14,339 bases of DNA from CG1-02-35-72 sp964564475 (GCA_964564475.1 CAZMBM010000053.1:1-14339); one strand, 5' to 3'; shown: positions 6,701 to 14,339, numbered from the stretch's first letter. Notes: generated from the letters alone by a model not told the origin. Made by a program: numbers and translations.

Positions 6701-7712
6701 CACACATACTATTCTAGTTACGGGGGGCTTGGGTTATATAGGCTCGCACACCGTTGTGGCTTTGCAAGAGCGAGGATATGAAGTGGTTATTATAGATAAT
6801 TTATCAAATACCAGATTATCAGTTCTTGACGGGATTACCAAAATATCAGGGAAAAAACCAATCTATTATAATATCGATTTAAGAGATAAAGAAAAAATCA
6901 CAACAGTTTTTAAAAATCATAAAATTGCGGGCGTCATTCATTTTGCTGCTTATAAAGCCGTGGGCGAAAGTGTCAAAAAACCTTTGATGTACTACCAAAA
7001 TAATTTAATGAGTTTGGTTAATTTGTTGCAAGTAATGTTAGAAAATTCTTGCCACGATATTATTTTCAGTTCATCGTGTACGGTTTACGGTCAAGCCGAT
7101 AGCTTACCCATTACCGAAGAAGCCCCCATTAAACCGACTGAGTCGCCTTATGGCAATACCAAACAAATAGGCGAAGAAATTTTGTTTGACACAACCCAAG
7201 CAAGTACTCTAAAAGCCATTGCGCTACGCTATTTTAACCCCATTGGCGCCCACAAAAGTGCACTGATAGGCGAGTTGCCCTTGGGGGTTCCTCAGAATTT
7301 AATTCCGTTTGTCACTCAAACCGCCGCCGGCATACGCCAAGAATTAAGTGTTTTTGGCGATGATTACCCTACAGAAGATGGCACAGCGGTACGCGATTAT
7401 ATTCACGTAGTCGATTTGGCCAAAGCCCATGTAAAAGCAGTGGTACGTTTGCTTGAAAACAAGCAAGAAACGGCTTTCGAAGTTTTTAATGTGGGTACAG
7501 GCACGGGAAGTTCGGTTTTAGAAGTCATAAAAACCTTTGAAAAAGTAGCTAATTTAAAATTAAATTATAAAATTGTGGGACGTAGGGCTGGAGACATTAC
7601 CGCTGCTTACGCCGATACAAGTAAAGCCAATAAGGTATTGGGCTGGCGTGCTCAAGAAAGTCTAGAAGCCGCTTTACAATCGGCTTGGGCCTGGCAGTTA
7701 AAACAAGAATAA
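6681..7712 (+). CDS. galE: UDP-glucose 4-epimerase GalE
   Basis: GalE interconverts UDP-glucose and UDP-galactose (in some relatives also the N-acetyl forms), using bound NAD in the cytoplasm. The 343-residue frame has the extended-SDR pattern: GGLGYIGS (G15, G18, G21), FSSSCTVYG (129-137) with the catalytic serine, and Y157-x3-K161 in SPYGNTK. The substrate-loop landmark RYFNPIGAH follows, then a C-terminal GWRAQESLEAAL. No ATG is available: the frame opens with TTG at 6681, and a second TTG at 6687 would give MSQNSTHTILVTGG, an equally plausible N-terminus. Either start lies inside the aminotransferase gene (14-20 bp overlap), so translation is probably coupled. Identity is clear; only the start is uncertain. 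Confidence 0.93.
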   Translation: MHLSQNSTHTILVTGGLGYIGSHTVVALQERGYEVVIIDNLSNTRLSVLDGITKISGKKPIYYNIDLRDKEKITTVFKNHKIAGVIHFAAYKAVGESVKKPLMYYQNNLMSLVNLLQVMLENSCHDIIFSSSCTVYGQADSLPITEEAPIKPTESPYGNTKQIGEEILFDTTQASTLKAIALRYFNPIGAHKSALIGELPLGVPQNLIPFVTQTAAGIRQELSVFGDDYPTEDGTAVRDYIHVVDLAKAHVKAVVRLLENKQETAFEVFNVGTGTGSSVLEVIKTFEKVANLKLNYKIVGRRAGDITAAYADTSKANKVLGWRAQESLEAALQSAWAWQLKQE

Positions 7713-7714
7713 AA

Positions 7715-7790
7715 TTCTTCGACTCCGCTTAGGATGACAAATTAGTTTATGTCATGTTGAGCCTGCCTGCAGTAGGCAGGTGCAGTCGAA
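7715..7790. repeat. Nested inverted repeat between galE and rmlB
   Basis: Outer arms TTCGACT (7718-7724) and AGTCGAA (7784-7790) pair. ATGACA (7734-7739) pairs with TGTCAT (7750-7755). Inside the right half sits a separate perfect hairpin, CCTGCCT (7762-7768) with AGGCAGG (7774-7780) around a 5-nt loop. The wording (TTCGACTCCGCT...GATGACA, GTCAT.TTGAGC, GTCGAA.CATCTT) resembles a dispersed intergenic element common in Bacteroidota genomes, here with the small hairpin inserted. It fills most of the 92-bp gap and would form strong RNA structure before rmlB. Confidence 0.65.
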
Positions 7791-7804
7791 ACATCTTAAA
7801 TAGA

Positions 7805-8857
7805 ATGAAAAAAAATATTTTAATAACAGGAGGCGCCGGTTTTATAGGGGCACATGTGGTACGATTATTTGTAAACAAATACCCCAACTATCGCATTTTT
7901 AATTTAGATGCCTTGACTTATGCCGGTAATCTCGAAAATATTAAAGATGTAGAAAAGGCGTCCAATTATACCTTTGTAAAAGGCGATATCAAAGACATTC
8001 CGTTTATTAATAAGCTGTTTAAAGAACACCAATTTGAAGCGGTTATTCATTTGGCCGCCGAAAGTCATGTAGATCGCTCTATTAAAGACCCCAATGCTTT
8101 TATAGAAACCAATGTTTTGGGAACTGCAAATTTGTTGAATGCTTTTCGCGATACTTGGCAAGACAATTATACCGGTAAACTATTTTACCACGTCTCTACC
8201 GACGAAGTGTACGGGTCTTTAGGTAAAACGGGTTTGTTTACAGAAACCACCTCTTACGACCCGCAATCGCCTTACGCAGCCTCAAAAGCGGCTTCAGACC
8301 ATTTTGTAAGAGCTTACGGTAACACTTATGGGCTCCCCTTTGTTATAAGCAATTGCTCTAACAATTACGGGGCCAATCAATTTCCCGAAAAATTGATTCC
8401 CTTGTTCATTAACAATATTAAAAACGGCAAAGCTTTACCTGTTTACGGCGATGGGCAATACACCCGCGATTGGCTTTTTGTAGAAGACCATGCCAAAGCG
8501 ATCGACCTTATTTTCCACCGCTCAAAAGTGGGCGAAACTTACAATGTTGGCGGTTTTAACGAGTGGACGAATCTCGATTTAATCAAAATTTTGTGTGAAT
8601 TGATGGATGAGAAGCTACAACAACCCAAAGGAACCGCCGCCAAACTCATTACTTATGTAAAAGACCGTGCCGGTCATGACCGTCGTTATGCCATTGATGC
8701 CACCAAACTCAATAAAGACTTGGGGTGGAAGCCTTCGGTTACTTTTGAAGAGGGTCTTTCTAAAACCATTGATTGGTACTTAGAAAACACCGATTGGCTC
8801 AACAATGTCACAACAGGGGCGTATCAAGACTATTATAAAAAAATGTACAAAGAATAG
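7805..8857 (+). CDS. rmlB: dTDP-glucose 4,6-dehydratase RmlB
   Basis: RmlB converts dTDP-glucose to dTDP-4-keto-6-deoxyglucose, the branch point to dTDP-rhamnose and other 6-deoxy sugars. From the ATG at 7805 the protein has 350 residues, the family norm. Motifs are GGAGFIGAHVV (9-19, NAD binding), HLAAESHVDRS (82-92), STDEVYG (131-137) with the catalytic T132-D133-E134, Y157-x3-K161 in SPYAASK, and SNCSNNYG. The frame stays open upstream to an ATG at 7754, but those 17 extra residues come from the inverted repeat and do not resemble an RmlB N-terminus; MKKNILITGG is the expected start. It closes the plus-strand nucleotide-sugar run. rmlA, rmlC and rmlD are not in the window, so the final sugar is unknown. 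Confidence 0.95.
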   Translation: MKKNILITGGAGFIGAHVVRLFVNKYPNYRIFNLDALTYAGNLENIKDVEKASNYTFVKGDIKDIPFINKLFKEHQFEAVIHLAAESHVDRSIKDPNAFIETNVLGTANLLNAFRDTWQDNYTGKLFYHVSTDEVYGSLGKTGLFTETTSYDPQSPYAASKAASDHFVRAYGNTYGLPFVISNCSNNYGANQFPEKLIPLFINNIKNGKALPVYGDGQYTRDWLFVEDHAKAIDLIFHRSKVGETYNVGGFNEWTNLDLIKILCELMDEKLQQPKGTAAKLITYVKDRAGHDRRYAIDATKLNKDLGWKPSVTFEEGLSKTIDWYLENTDWLNNVTTGAYQDYYKKMYKE

Positions 8858-8884
8858 GTAATAATTGTTTAGCCTATCTAACTG

Positions 8885-9832
8885 TTATCTATCATTTAAA
8901 AAATTATCAAAAGCCGCTAAGCTTTCATCAGGATTTTCTTCCATAGGGACATGACCGGTATTTTTGATTATTACAAGGGTATCGTTTGGTAAATCTCGCT
9001 GAAATTTATAGGCAATGTTCAGAGGAATTAAATTGTCTTTTTCTCCCCAAATAAGCAATGTTGGTTTTAGAATATTCTTAATATCTAAAGTGTCTGGGTT
9101 AGGTACAGCCGTTATACGATCTACCAAGGCTTGCCTGTTGCCTTTTCTCAAAGTGAGTTCAAAATATCTGTCGATTAAAGATTTGGTCACCTTGCTTTTG
9201 TCAGCATATACATTTTCTACACTGGCTTTAACCATAAAACGCGGTGTTATAAAAGTTAAAAATTTATTTAAAATGGGAATTTTGGCGAGTTTAAAAGCAA
9301 TAGGTGTACTTTTAGATTCTAAAGGATAGCCAGAGGCATCTATCAAAACCAATTTATTGACCATTTTAGGAAATTTAACTGCAAAGCGCCACGCAATATT
9401 GCCGCCTAGCGAGTTTCCTGCCAAAATACATTGATTAACACCTTTTGCATCTAAAAAGTGTTTTACAAAATCTACGTAATTTTCAATGGCATAATTTCTG
9501 TTTGGAAAGGGACCTGTCAAACCAAATCCCGGCATATCCATTCTTATAACCCGATGATTTTTTTTAAGTCTATAAGTCCAATCGTTAAAAGTATGTAAAC
9601 TCGAACTCGTTCCATGAATTAAGACAATGGGCAGTATATCTTCTCTATTTCCCTCGTCACGATAGTGCACATTTATGCCGTCAATCTGAATAAATTCGGA
9701 AGGGTTAGGCGCATATTTTTCTTTTAATTTATCAAGAGGAATAGCATTATAACCAAAAAGAACACTTATAAAAACCACTATTAAAGCACTACTTATAACA
9801 ATGATTTTTAGGCATTTTTTTAAGAGTTTCAT
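8885..9832 (-). CDS. Membrane-anchored alpha/beta-fold hydrolase
   Basis: This is a 315-residue alpha/beta hydrolase with one N-terminal membrane segment (about 9-27, preceded by lysines), so the catalytic domain is probably held on the periplasmic side; a cleaved signal peptide is less likely. The fold is shown by VLIHGTSSS (70-78, oxyanion HG), DMPGFGLTG (99-107) and the nucleophile elbow GNSLGG with S141. The acid D266 (WGEKDNLIP) and base H294 (NTGHVPMEE) complete the triad. Residues 170-240 form the variable cap. The substrate cannot be read from sequence; esterase, lipase-like and C-C hydrolase members all look like this. It lies 59 bp downstream of the M1 peptidase on the same strand and may share its transcript. 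It converges on rmlB with a 27-bp gap that has no evident terminator. Confidence 0.88.
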   Translation of the reverse strand: MKLLKKCLKIIVISSALIVVFISVLFGYNAIPLDKLKEKYAPNPSEFIQIDGINVHYRDEGNREDILPIVLIHGTSSSLHTFNDWTYRLKKNHRVIRMDMPGFGLTGPFPNRNYAIENYVDFVKHFLDAKGVNQCILAGNSLGGNIAWRFAVKFPKMVNKLVLIDASGYPLESKSTPIAFKLAKIPILNKFLTFITPRFMVKASVENVYADKSKVTKSLIDRYFELTLRKGNRQALVDRITAVPNPDTLDIKNILKPTLLIWGEKDNLIPLNIAYKFQRDLPNDTLVIIKNTGHVPMEENPDESLAAFDNFLNDR

Positions 9833-9891
9833 TTTAGGAAAATAGGTTAAATATTAGCCTTTTGTAATTTAAGGAGGTAATATTTATAAAT

Positions 9892-11724
9892 TTATTCTTT
9901 TTCAAAAATATTATTTTTTTGATTAACATCTGCCATCAATTTACCGGGGTCAATCGTGACTTTTTTAACAGCTTTGCCAACGGTAAAAGCATAAAGTGGA
10001 TAAGCCCATGGCCAATCACTTAATACTTTAGCATTTGTGGGTTTATGACCCGACATCATGCGCAACGGAATGTTAAAATCTTCGGTACTGCCATCGGTGT
10101 AAGTTACGCGCACATCTACAGGCATAGGCATAGTTCCAATGCGTTTTAAAGTGATGATGCGATTATTTACTGACTCAATACCGTAATCTATCGTGTGTGT
10201 GGTTTCTATCCATTCGTTTAAATACCAACCCAAAATAAGACCCGATGTTCTTTCGGCTTCACGGATAAAATTTGTGGGTGTAGGGTGTTTCATTTTCCAA
10301 TCGGCATAATAATTTTTAAGCGTTAACATCAAATTGTCCCAGCCGATAATATAACCCAGTTGCGACAAAAATATTTGACCATTGACATAACTGGCAATGC
10401 TGTAGGCCATATTGGTATTGTACCTGTCGGCATGAGTGCTTAAAGGTTCTTGTTTACCAGAATTGACCAAATAAAAATAAGCACCATAAGTGCGTTCAAA
10501 CGGATTGGCAACGGGATTCTCACTCATAGCATTGCGTGCCATAGTAGATATGAATGATGTAAACCCTTCGTCCATCCAAGCGTGTTCACTTTCGTTAGTA
10601 GCCAAGGCAAATTGAAACCATGAGTGTGCCATTTCATGACGCATGGTACCCACAAGACCATTTAAGTTAGCACCGCCTGTAATGAGGGTACACATGGCGT
10701 ATTCCATACCGCCATCGCCCCCTTGAATAATAGAGTATTGTTTGTAAGGATAATCTCCAACGGTTTTGTTGTAGTATTGCATGGTTTTAACAGCCTCATC
10801 TTCCATAGCTTTCCAGTTAGCGGTTACTTTGGGGTCGTTTTTGTAGAGAAAATGTAAAGTAGCCCCGTTGGGAACTTGTTTGATATCGTGAATATAATCG
10901 GGGTCGGCGGCCCAAGTAAAATCGTGTACATTGGGGGCTATAAAATGCCAAGTTAGTTTTTCGCCACGTTGCTTTTTAAGTCTTTTTGACGGATTTTCAT
11001 AACCGTGACCCACTTCTTGTGGATTTTGCAAATAGCCCGTACCACCCACAGTGTAGCTTTTATCGATACTTATTTTAACGTCAAAATCGCCCCATACACC
11101 GTGAAATTCACGGGCAATATAAGGGTCGGCGTGCCAGCCTTCAAAATCGTATTCGGCCAATTTAGGATACCATTGCGTCATTGATAAGGCCACGCCGTCT
11201 TTGTTGTTACGACCCGAACGGCGTACTTGTACAGGCAATTGCCCTTTAAAAGTCATTTTTAAGGTGGTACCGGCTCCCGGTTTTAAAGGTTTGTTAAGTA
11301 AGACTTTAAGGATAGTACCACTTACTTTAAAATCGACAGCTTTACCGTCTTGCTTGAGGCTTAAGACTCTTATAAAGCCTATTTCATCGGGTTTTAATTG
11401 GGCAATACGACTCTCGTAAACAGGGTTTTCTTTGCTGCCTAAATTATTGACCATACGTCTGTCGGGATCGACAATATTTTGAACGCGCATATCCATCTCA
11501 GACCCCGGTTGAAAGGCGTTGGGGTACAGGTGATAGAACACCTTATTTAAAGTGTCGGGCGAATTGTTGGTGTAAACTAAGGTTTGTACACCATCGTACT
11601 GATAATTGCCCACATTCATGTCAATAGCCATAGTGTAATTAACATGTTGTTGCCAATAAGGGCTGTTTTGGCTAAAACTATTAAGTACAATTAGACTAAA
11701 AAAGGCAACAAATAAATTTTTCAT
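9892..11724 (-). CDS. Secreted M1-family zinc metallopeptidase
   Basis: This 610-residue aminopeptidase-like protein has a Sec signal peptide (MKNLFVAFFSLIVLNSFS, about 1-18). An N-terminal beta domain (about 25-290) precedes the catalytic domain. The zinc site is HEMAH (363-367) followed after 18 residues by E386 (WMDEGF): the HExxH-x18-E signature of M1 with H363, H367 and E386 as ligands and E364 as base. The usual exopeptidase motif GxMEN is replaced by GGMEY (338-342), which keeps the glutamate but has Tyr for Asn. The C-terminus has no recognisable type IX secretion tail, so the protein probably stays in the periplasm. A role in peptide trimming is inferred. Its ATG lies only 15 bp beyond the T-run of the upstream S8 terminator, and its own promoter is unclear. 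Confidence 0.93.
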   Translation of the reverse strand: MKNLFVAFFSLIVLNSFSQNSPYWQQHVNYTMAIDMNVGNYQYDGVQTLVYTNNSPDTLNKVFYHLYPNAFQPGSEMDMRVQNIVDPDRRMVNNLGSKENPVYESRIAQLKPDEIGFIRVLSLKQDGKAVDFKVSGTILKVLLNKPLKPGAGTTLKMTFKGQLPVQVRRSGRNNKDGVALSMTQWYPKLAEYDFEGWHADPYIAREFHGVWGDFDVKISIDKSYTVGGTGYLQNPQEVGHGYENPSKRLKKQRGEKLTWHFIAPNVHDFTWAADPDYIHDIKQVPNGATLHFLYKNDPKVTANWKAMEDEAVKTMQYYNKTVGDYPYKQYSIIQGGDGGMEYAMCTLITGGANLNGLVGTMRHEMAHSWFQFALATNESEHAWMDEGFTSFISTMARNAMSENPVANPFERTYGAYFYLVNSGKQEPLSTHADRYNTNMAYSIASYVNGQIFLSQLGYIIGWDNLMLTLKNYYADWKMKHPTPTNFIREAERTSGLILGWYLNEWIETTHTIDYGIESVNNRIITLKRIGTMPMPVDVRVTYTDGSTEDFNIPLRMMSGHKPTNAKVLSDWPWAYPLYAFTVGKAVKKVTIDPGKLMADVNQKNNIFEKE

Positions 11725-11738
11725 AATGATAGGGTTGT

Positions 11739-11775
11739 AAAAAATAAAGGGTAAATATAAACCATTTACCCTTTA
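11739..11775 (-). terminator. Rho-independent terminator after the S8 peptidase gene
   Basis: Perfect 12-bp arms TAAAGGGTAAAT (11745-11756) and ATTTACCCTTTA (11764-11775) flank a 7-nt loop. On the minus strand the hairpin is followed directly by six T residues (11744-11739). It starts 23 bp after the S8 stop codon and ends 14 bp before the ATG of the M1 gene. Confidence 0.8.
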
Positions 11776-11798
11776 AAATATTGTTAAAATTTTGGGAT

Positions 11799-13436
11799 TT
11801 ATCTGCCGTTAACCATTTGATTGGCCATACGTAAGGCGTTATAAGCATTTACTATTCGACCTGAAACAGATAAATCGGCAAAAGGGGCTTTTTTACCTTT
11901 TTCACCGGGAATTAATACCTCTTTTTCTATTTTAATACCCGAGTTCATCAAGATGTGTTTTACCTGACTGGCGGTTAATTTAGGGTAATAAGAACGTATT
12001 AATGCGGCAATACCGGCCACTTCAGGGGCTGCCATAGAAGTACCGTTAAAAAATTCGTATTTATTATTTGGAATAGTAGAATAAATTTGAACGCCGGGGG
12101 CAAATACATCTACATTTAATTTTCCGTAATTGCTGAAATTGGCAGGTAAATTTTCGTCATAATTCGGACTTAAAGCACCCACTGTAATGAGGTTATCGGC
12201 AAATTCTGTTTTCCAGTCTTTAGCGTCATTAGGAAAATTATGAACCTTATCGTTGTCGGCGGCGTCATTGCCCGCTGCATGTACTAAAAGTACATCTTTA
12301 CTTTCGGCATATTTTATAGCATCGTACACCCACTGACTTTGAGGCGAATAGCCTTTACCAAAACTCATGTTGATGACTTTAGCGCCATTGTCAACGGCAT
12401 AGCGAATACCATTGGCCACATCTTTGTCGTATTCATCACCTTCCGGCACTACACGAACAGGCATAATTTTAATATTTTGAGCCACACCGTCAATACCTAT
12501 ACCATTATTCCTGATAGCACCTATAATACCGGCAACGTGTGTTGAATGTTCTTCAATGTTTTTATCGCCAATAACGTCATTATCACCGTACACTTTGGGT
12601 TCGTTAATCTCATAATTATCACCTTGTTTTCTACCGTTAAAGTCTAAATTATAGTAATAATTTAGTTGACCGTCTAAGTAGTCTTTATACTTTTTAAGAC
12701 CTTTAAAAGAGGCGCCTCTGGAAAATAAGCCCCTGATAATCATATTTTTAGCTCTTAATAAATCGGTATCTTCGGTTTTTAAGGCTTCGAGGTCTTTGGC
12801 GTTAAATTCCTCTTTGTTCAAAGCTTTTGCCAAACTTTTATAAGCGTCAAAAAGCATGTCAACAAATTGTTTTTGAGGGCTTAAGCCCTTTACTTTGGCG
12901 TCGTAAACTTTAATCATTTCTTGATATTGCGCAAAGTCTTTTTTATCGGCTTCGGCTATGTCAGCTTCACTTTTACCGTCAAAACGGGGTTTAAACTTTT
13001 TGAGTAAACGTGTTAATTCTATATTTTCGTGGAGTGTCTTTCCTAGAAAATTCCACCCGTGAACATCGTCTATAAACCCATTTTTATCATCATCTTTTCC
13101 GTTCCCCGGAATTTCTTTAGGATTGGTCCAAATATTGGCACTTAAATCTTCGTGTTCAATATCTTCACCCGAATCTACAACACCTACAATAACTGGGACG
13201 CCCTTTTTTCCTTCCAAAAATTTATAGGCTTTGTCTAAACTTATACCCGGAATGGTATCGGTCATTAAATCGGCATGAGCCCAATTTTTCTTTTGACTTT
13301 CTGTTAAAGGTGCTTTTTTAGCCGGTAAGGTTACGGCATTATTTAGAGGTTGCGGTACAGGTATTTTAGAAACTGAACTACAACCGGTCAAAGCCATGGC
13401 TAATGACAGTGTAAATATTGATTTTAAGTATTTCAT
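11799..13436 (-). CDS. S8 family (subtilisin-like) serine protease, lipoprotein
   Basis: This 545-residue protease begins with a lipoprotein signal: a hydrophobic stretch then LTGC, with C19 as the lipidated cysteine. It is therefore likely anchored in the outer or inner membrane. The catalytic triad is D88 (GVVDSGEDIEHEDL), H300 (HSTHVAGIIGA) and S467 (NGTSMAAPEVAG), with the oxyanion N390 (HAAGND). D88 and H300 are 212 residues apart, far more than the roughly 30 of subtilisin. The extra part starts with an acidic loop, GNGKDDDKNGFIDDVHGW (111-128), that may bind calcium. It continues as a charged, mostly helical stretch (about 135-260). The gene starts 11 bp after the MBL hydrolase stop and is probably co-transcribed with it. 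A strong terminator follows. The substrate is unknown. Confidence 0.94.
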   Translation of the reverse strand: MKYLKSIFTLSLAMALTGCSSVSKIPVPQPLNNAVTLPAKKAPLTESQKKNWAHADLMTDTIPGISLDKAYKFLEGKKGVPVIVGVVDSGEDIEHEDLSANIWTNPKEIPGNGKDDDKNGFIDDVHGWNFLGKTLHENIELTRLLKKFKPRFDGKSEADIAEADKKDFAQYQEMIKVYDAKVKGLSPQKQFVDMLFDAYKSLAKALNKEEFNAKDLEALKTEDTDLLRAKNMIIRGLFSRGASFKGLKKYKDYLDGQLNYYYNLDFNGRKQGDNYEINEPKVYGDNDVIGDKNIEEHSTHVAGIIGAIRNNGIGIDGVAQNIKIMPVRVVPEGDEYDKDVANGIRYAVDNGAKVINMSFGKGYSPQSQWVYDAIKYAESKDVLLVHAAGNDAADNDKVHNFPNDAKDWKTEFADNLITVGALSPNYDENLPANFSNYGKLNVDVFAPGVQIYSTIPNNKYEFFNGTSMAAPEVAGIAALIRSYYPKLTASQVKHILMNSGIKIEKEVLIPGEKGKKAPFADLSVSGRIVNAYNALRMANQMVNGR

Positions 13437-13447
13437 GTTAATTTATT

Positions 13448-14311
13448 TTAATTAAAAAGTTCGTTAAAAGTAAAGGTATCTTTTAACCTGACACCTTTTT
13501 CGGTATGTTTAACCGTACAGATTTGATTGACGGCATCGTGTTCAAAGAAAATGTAATAATTGTTATCGGCGGCATTGTTTAAAAAGGCAGCTTTTTCGTC
13601 CATAGTGATAAGTGGACGCGTGTCGTATCCCATAACATAGGGCAAGGGAATATGCCCTACGGTTGGCAGTAAATCGGCTGCAAAAACCAAAGTTTTACCT
13701 TGGTAATTAATATGCGGAATCATTTGCTTATCGGTATGGCCATCGACAAATAATACATCGAAATCCAAAGGCGTATTTTTAGCAAAATTTCCTTGAGTTG
13801 GCAAATCTAAAAATTTTAATTGACCACTCGATTGCATTGGGTGGATGTTTTCTTTTAAAAAGGAAGCTTTTTCACGTGGGTTAGGATTTGTGGCCCATTG
13901 CCAATGATTGGCATTACTCCAAAATGTCGCATTTTTAAAAGCCGGTTCGTAATCGGTGTGGTTTTTGTTCCACTGAATACTGCCACCGCAATGGTCAAAG
14001 TGTAAGTGGGTTAAAAACACATCGGTAATATCGTCACGGTGAAAACCGTATTTTGCCAATGAATTGTCTAAGGATGCTTCGCCAAAAGGATAGTAATATC
14101 CAAAAAATTTATCAGATTGTTTGTTGCCTGTGCCTGTATCGATTAAAATAAGGCGTTTGCCGTCTTCAATCAGCATACAGCGCAAGGCCATATCAATAAG
14201 ATTATTACTGTCGGCCGGATTGGTACGTTGCCATAAAACTTTAGGAACCACGCCAAACATAGCGCCGCCATCAAGTTTAAAATGGCCTGTTTCTATAGGA
14301 TAAATTTTCAT
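13448..14311 (-). CDS. MBL-fold metallo-hydrolase
   Basis: This 287-residue metallo-beta-lactamase-fold hydrolase has the dinuclear metal motif THLHFDHCGG with H102, H104, D106 and H107. H192 (DGHTDKQ), D212 (AADLLP) and H258 (FFEHD) supply the remaining ligands. LILIDTGTGNK (54-64) is the strand before the active site. The layout resembles lactonase-type members such as N-acyl-homoserine lactonases, but the substrate cannot be assigned. There is no signal peptide, so it is likely cytoplasmic. The frame is open upstream to a TTG at 14332, but that TTG is part of the TATCTTTG promoter motif, so the ATG at 14311 (MKIYPIETG) is preferred. It is followed by the S8 lipoprotein protease after 11 bp. 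Confidence 0.92.
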   Translation of the reverse strand: MKIYPIETGHFKLDGGAMFGVVPKVLWQRTNPADSNNLIDMALRCMLIEDGKRLILIDTGTGNKQSDKFFGYYYPFGEASLDNSLAKYGFHRDDITDVFLTHLHFDHCGGSIQWNKNHTDYEPAFKNATFWSNANHWQWATNPNPREKASFLKENIHPMQSSGQLKFLDLPTQGNFAKNTPLDFDVLFVDGHTDKQMIPHINYQGKTLVFAADLLPTVGHIPLPYVMGYDTRPLITMDEKAAFLNNAADNNYYIFFEHDAVNQICTVKHTEKGVRLKDTFTFNELFN

Positions 14312-14329
14312 AAAAAAAGATAAGAAGCA

Positions 14330-14337
14330 CAAAGATA
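14330..14337 (-). promoter_or_regulatory. -7 promoter element for the MBL hydrolase-S8 protease unit
   Basis: The minus strand reads TATCTTTG, an exact TAnnTTTG match, 18 bp before the ATG at 14311. The leader would be about 12-15 nt. The -33 region lies outside the window. Confidence 0.55.
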
Positions 14338-14339
14338 CT

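Noticed and set aside
7754..7804. Upstream ATG that would add 17 residues to RmlB
   Set aside because: The added codons are the intergenic inverted repeat, and the ATG at 7805 gives the normal 350-residue RmlB beginning MKKNILITGG.
8858..8884. Possible bidirectional terminator between rmlB and the hydrolase
   Set aside because: No stem of useful length or T-run could be found in the 27-bp gap.
9871..9877. Perfect Shine-Dalgarno-like AAGGAGG on the plus strand
   Set aside because: No start codon or coding frame follows on the plus strand. It lies antisense in the gap between two minus-strand genes, and Bacteroidota make little use of such sites.

Overview
The window looks like a chromosomal piece of a Bacteroidota bacterium, most likely of the Flavobacteriia. 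The DNA is AT-rich and starts generally lack Shine-Dalgarno sequences. Several upstream regions carry the Bacteroidota -7 promoter motif TAnnTTTG. The proteins (WaaA, a WbpE-like aminotransferase, a secreted M1 peptidase, an S8 lipoprotein protease) indicate a Gram-negative cell envelope. No rRNA, tRNA, CRISPR array, transposon or phage gene was seen, and no stretch over 300 bases lacks a gene.

Left part (1-4242, all minus strand). Read in the direction of transcription: a Crp/Fnr regulator (3610-4242), a split YeeE/YedE sulfur-transport pair (2982-3539 and 2558-2971), a second Crp/Fnr regulator (1913-2545), moaA (843-1832) and moeA, which runs off the left edge. The pair is bracketed by two Crp/Fnr paralogues, and its promoter region has a clean inverted repeat, GTGAT-N4-ATCAC, about 40 bp upstream of the expected transcription start. 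This is the clearest regulatory circuit in the window. moaA and moeA belong to molybdenum cofactor synthesis, which also needs sulfur.

Centre (4239-8857). waaA (Kdo transferase, minus strand) overlaps the upstream Crp/Fnr gene by ATGA. Divergent from it, a plus-strand run encodes a WbpE-like sugar aminotransferase, galE (apparently with a TTG start inside the preceding gene) and rmlB. Together these suggest nucleotide-sugar supply for LPS or other surface glycans. A nested inverted repeat lies between galE and rmlB and artificially extends the rmlB frame upstream.

Right part (8885-14311, minus strand). A membrane-anchored alpha/beta hydrolase lies downstream of a secreted M1-type metallopeptidase. 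Before these comes an MBL-fold hydrolase followed closely by an S8 lipoprotein protease, which ends in a strong hairpin terminator. The two peptidases, the lipoprotein and the anchored hydrolase suggest an envelope or periplasmic hydrolytic role.

Most genes belong to well-known families. The least-explained parts are the two-regulator sulfur-transport locus with its operator, and the small intergenic palindromes.
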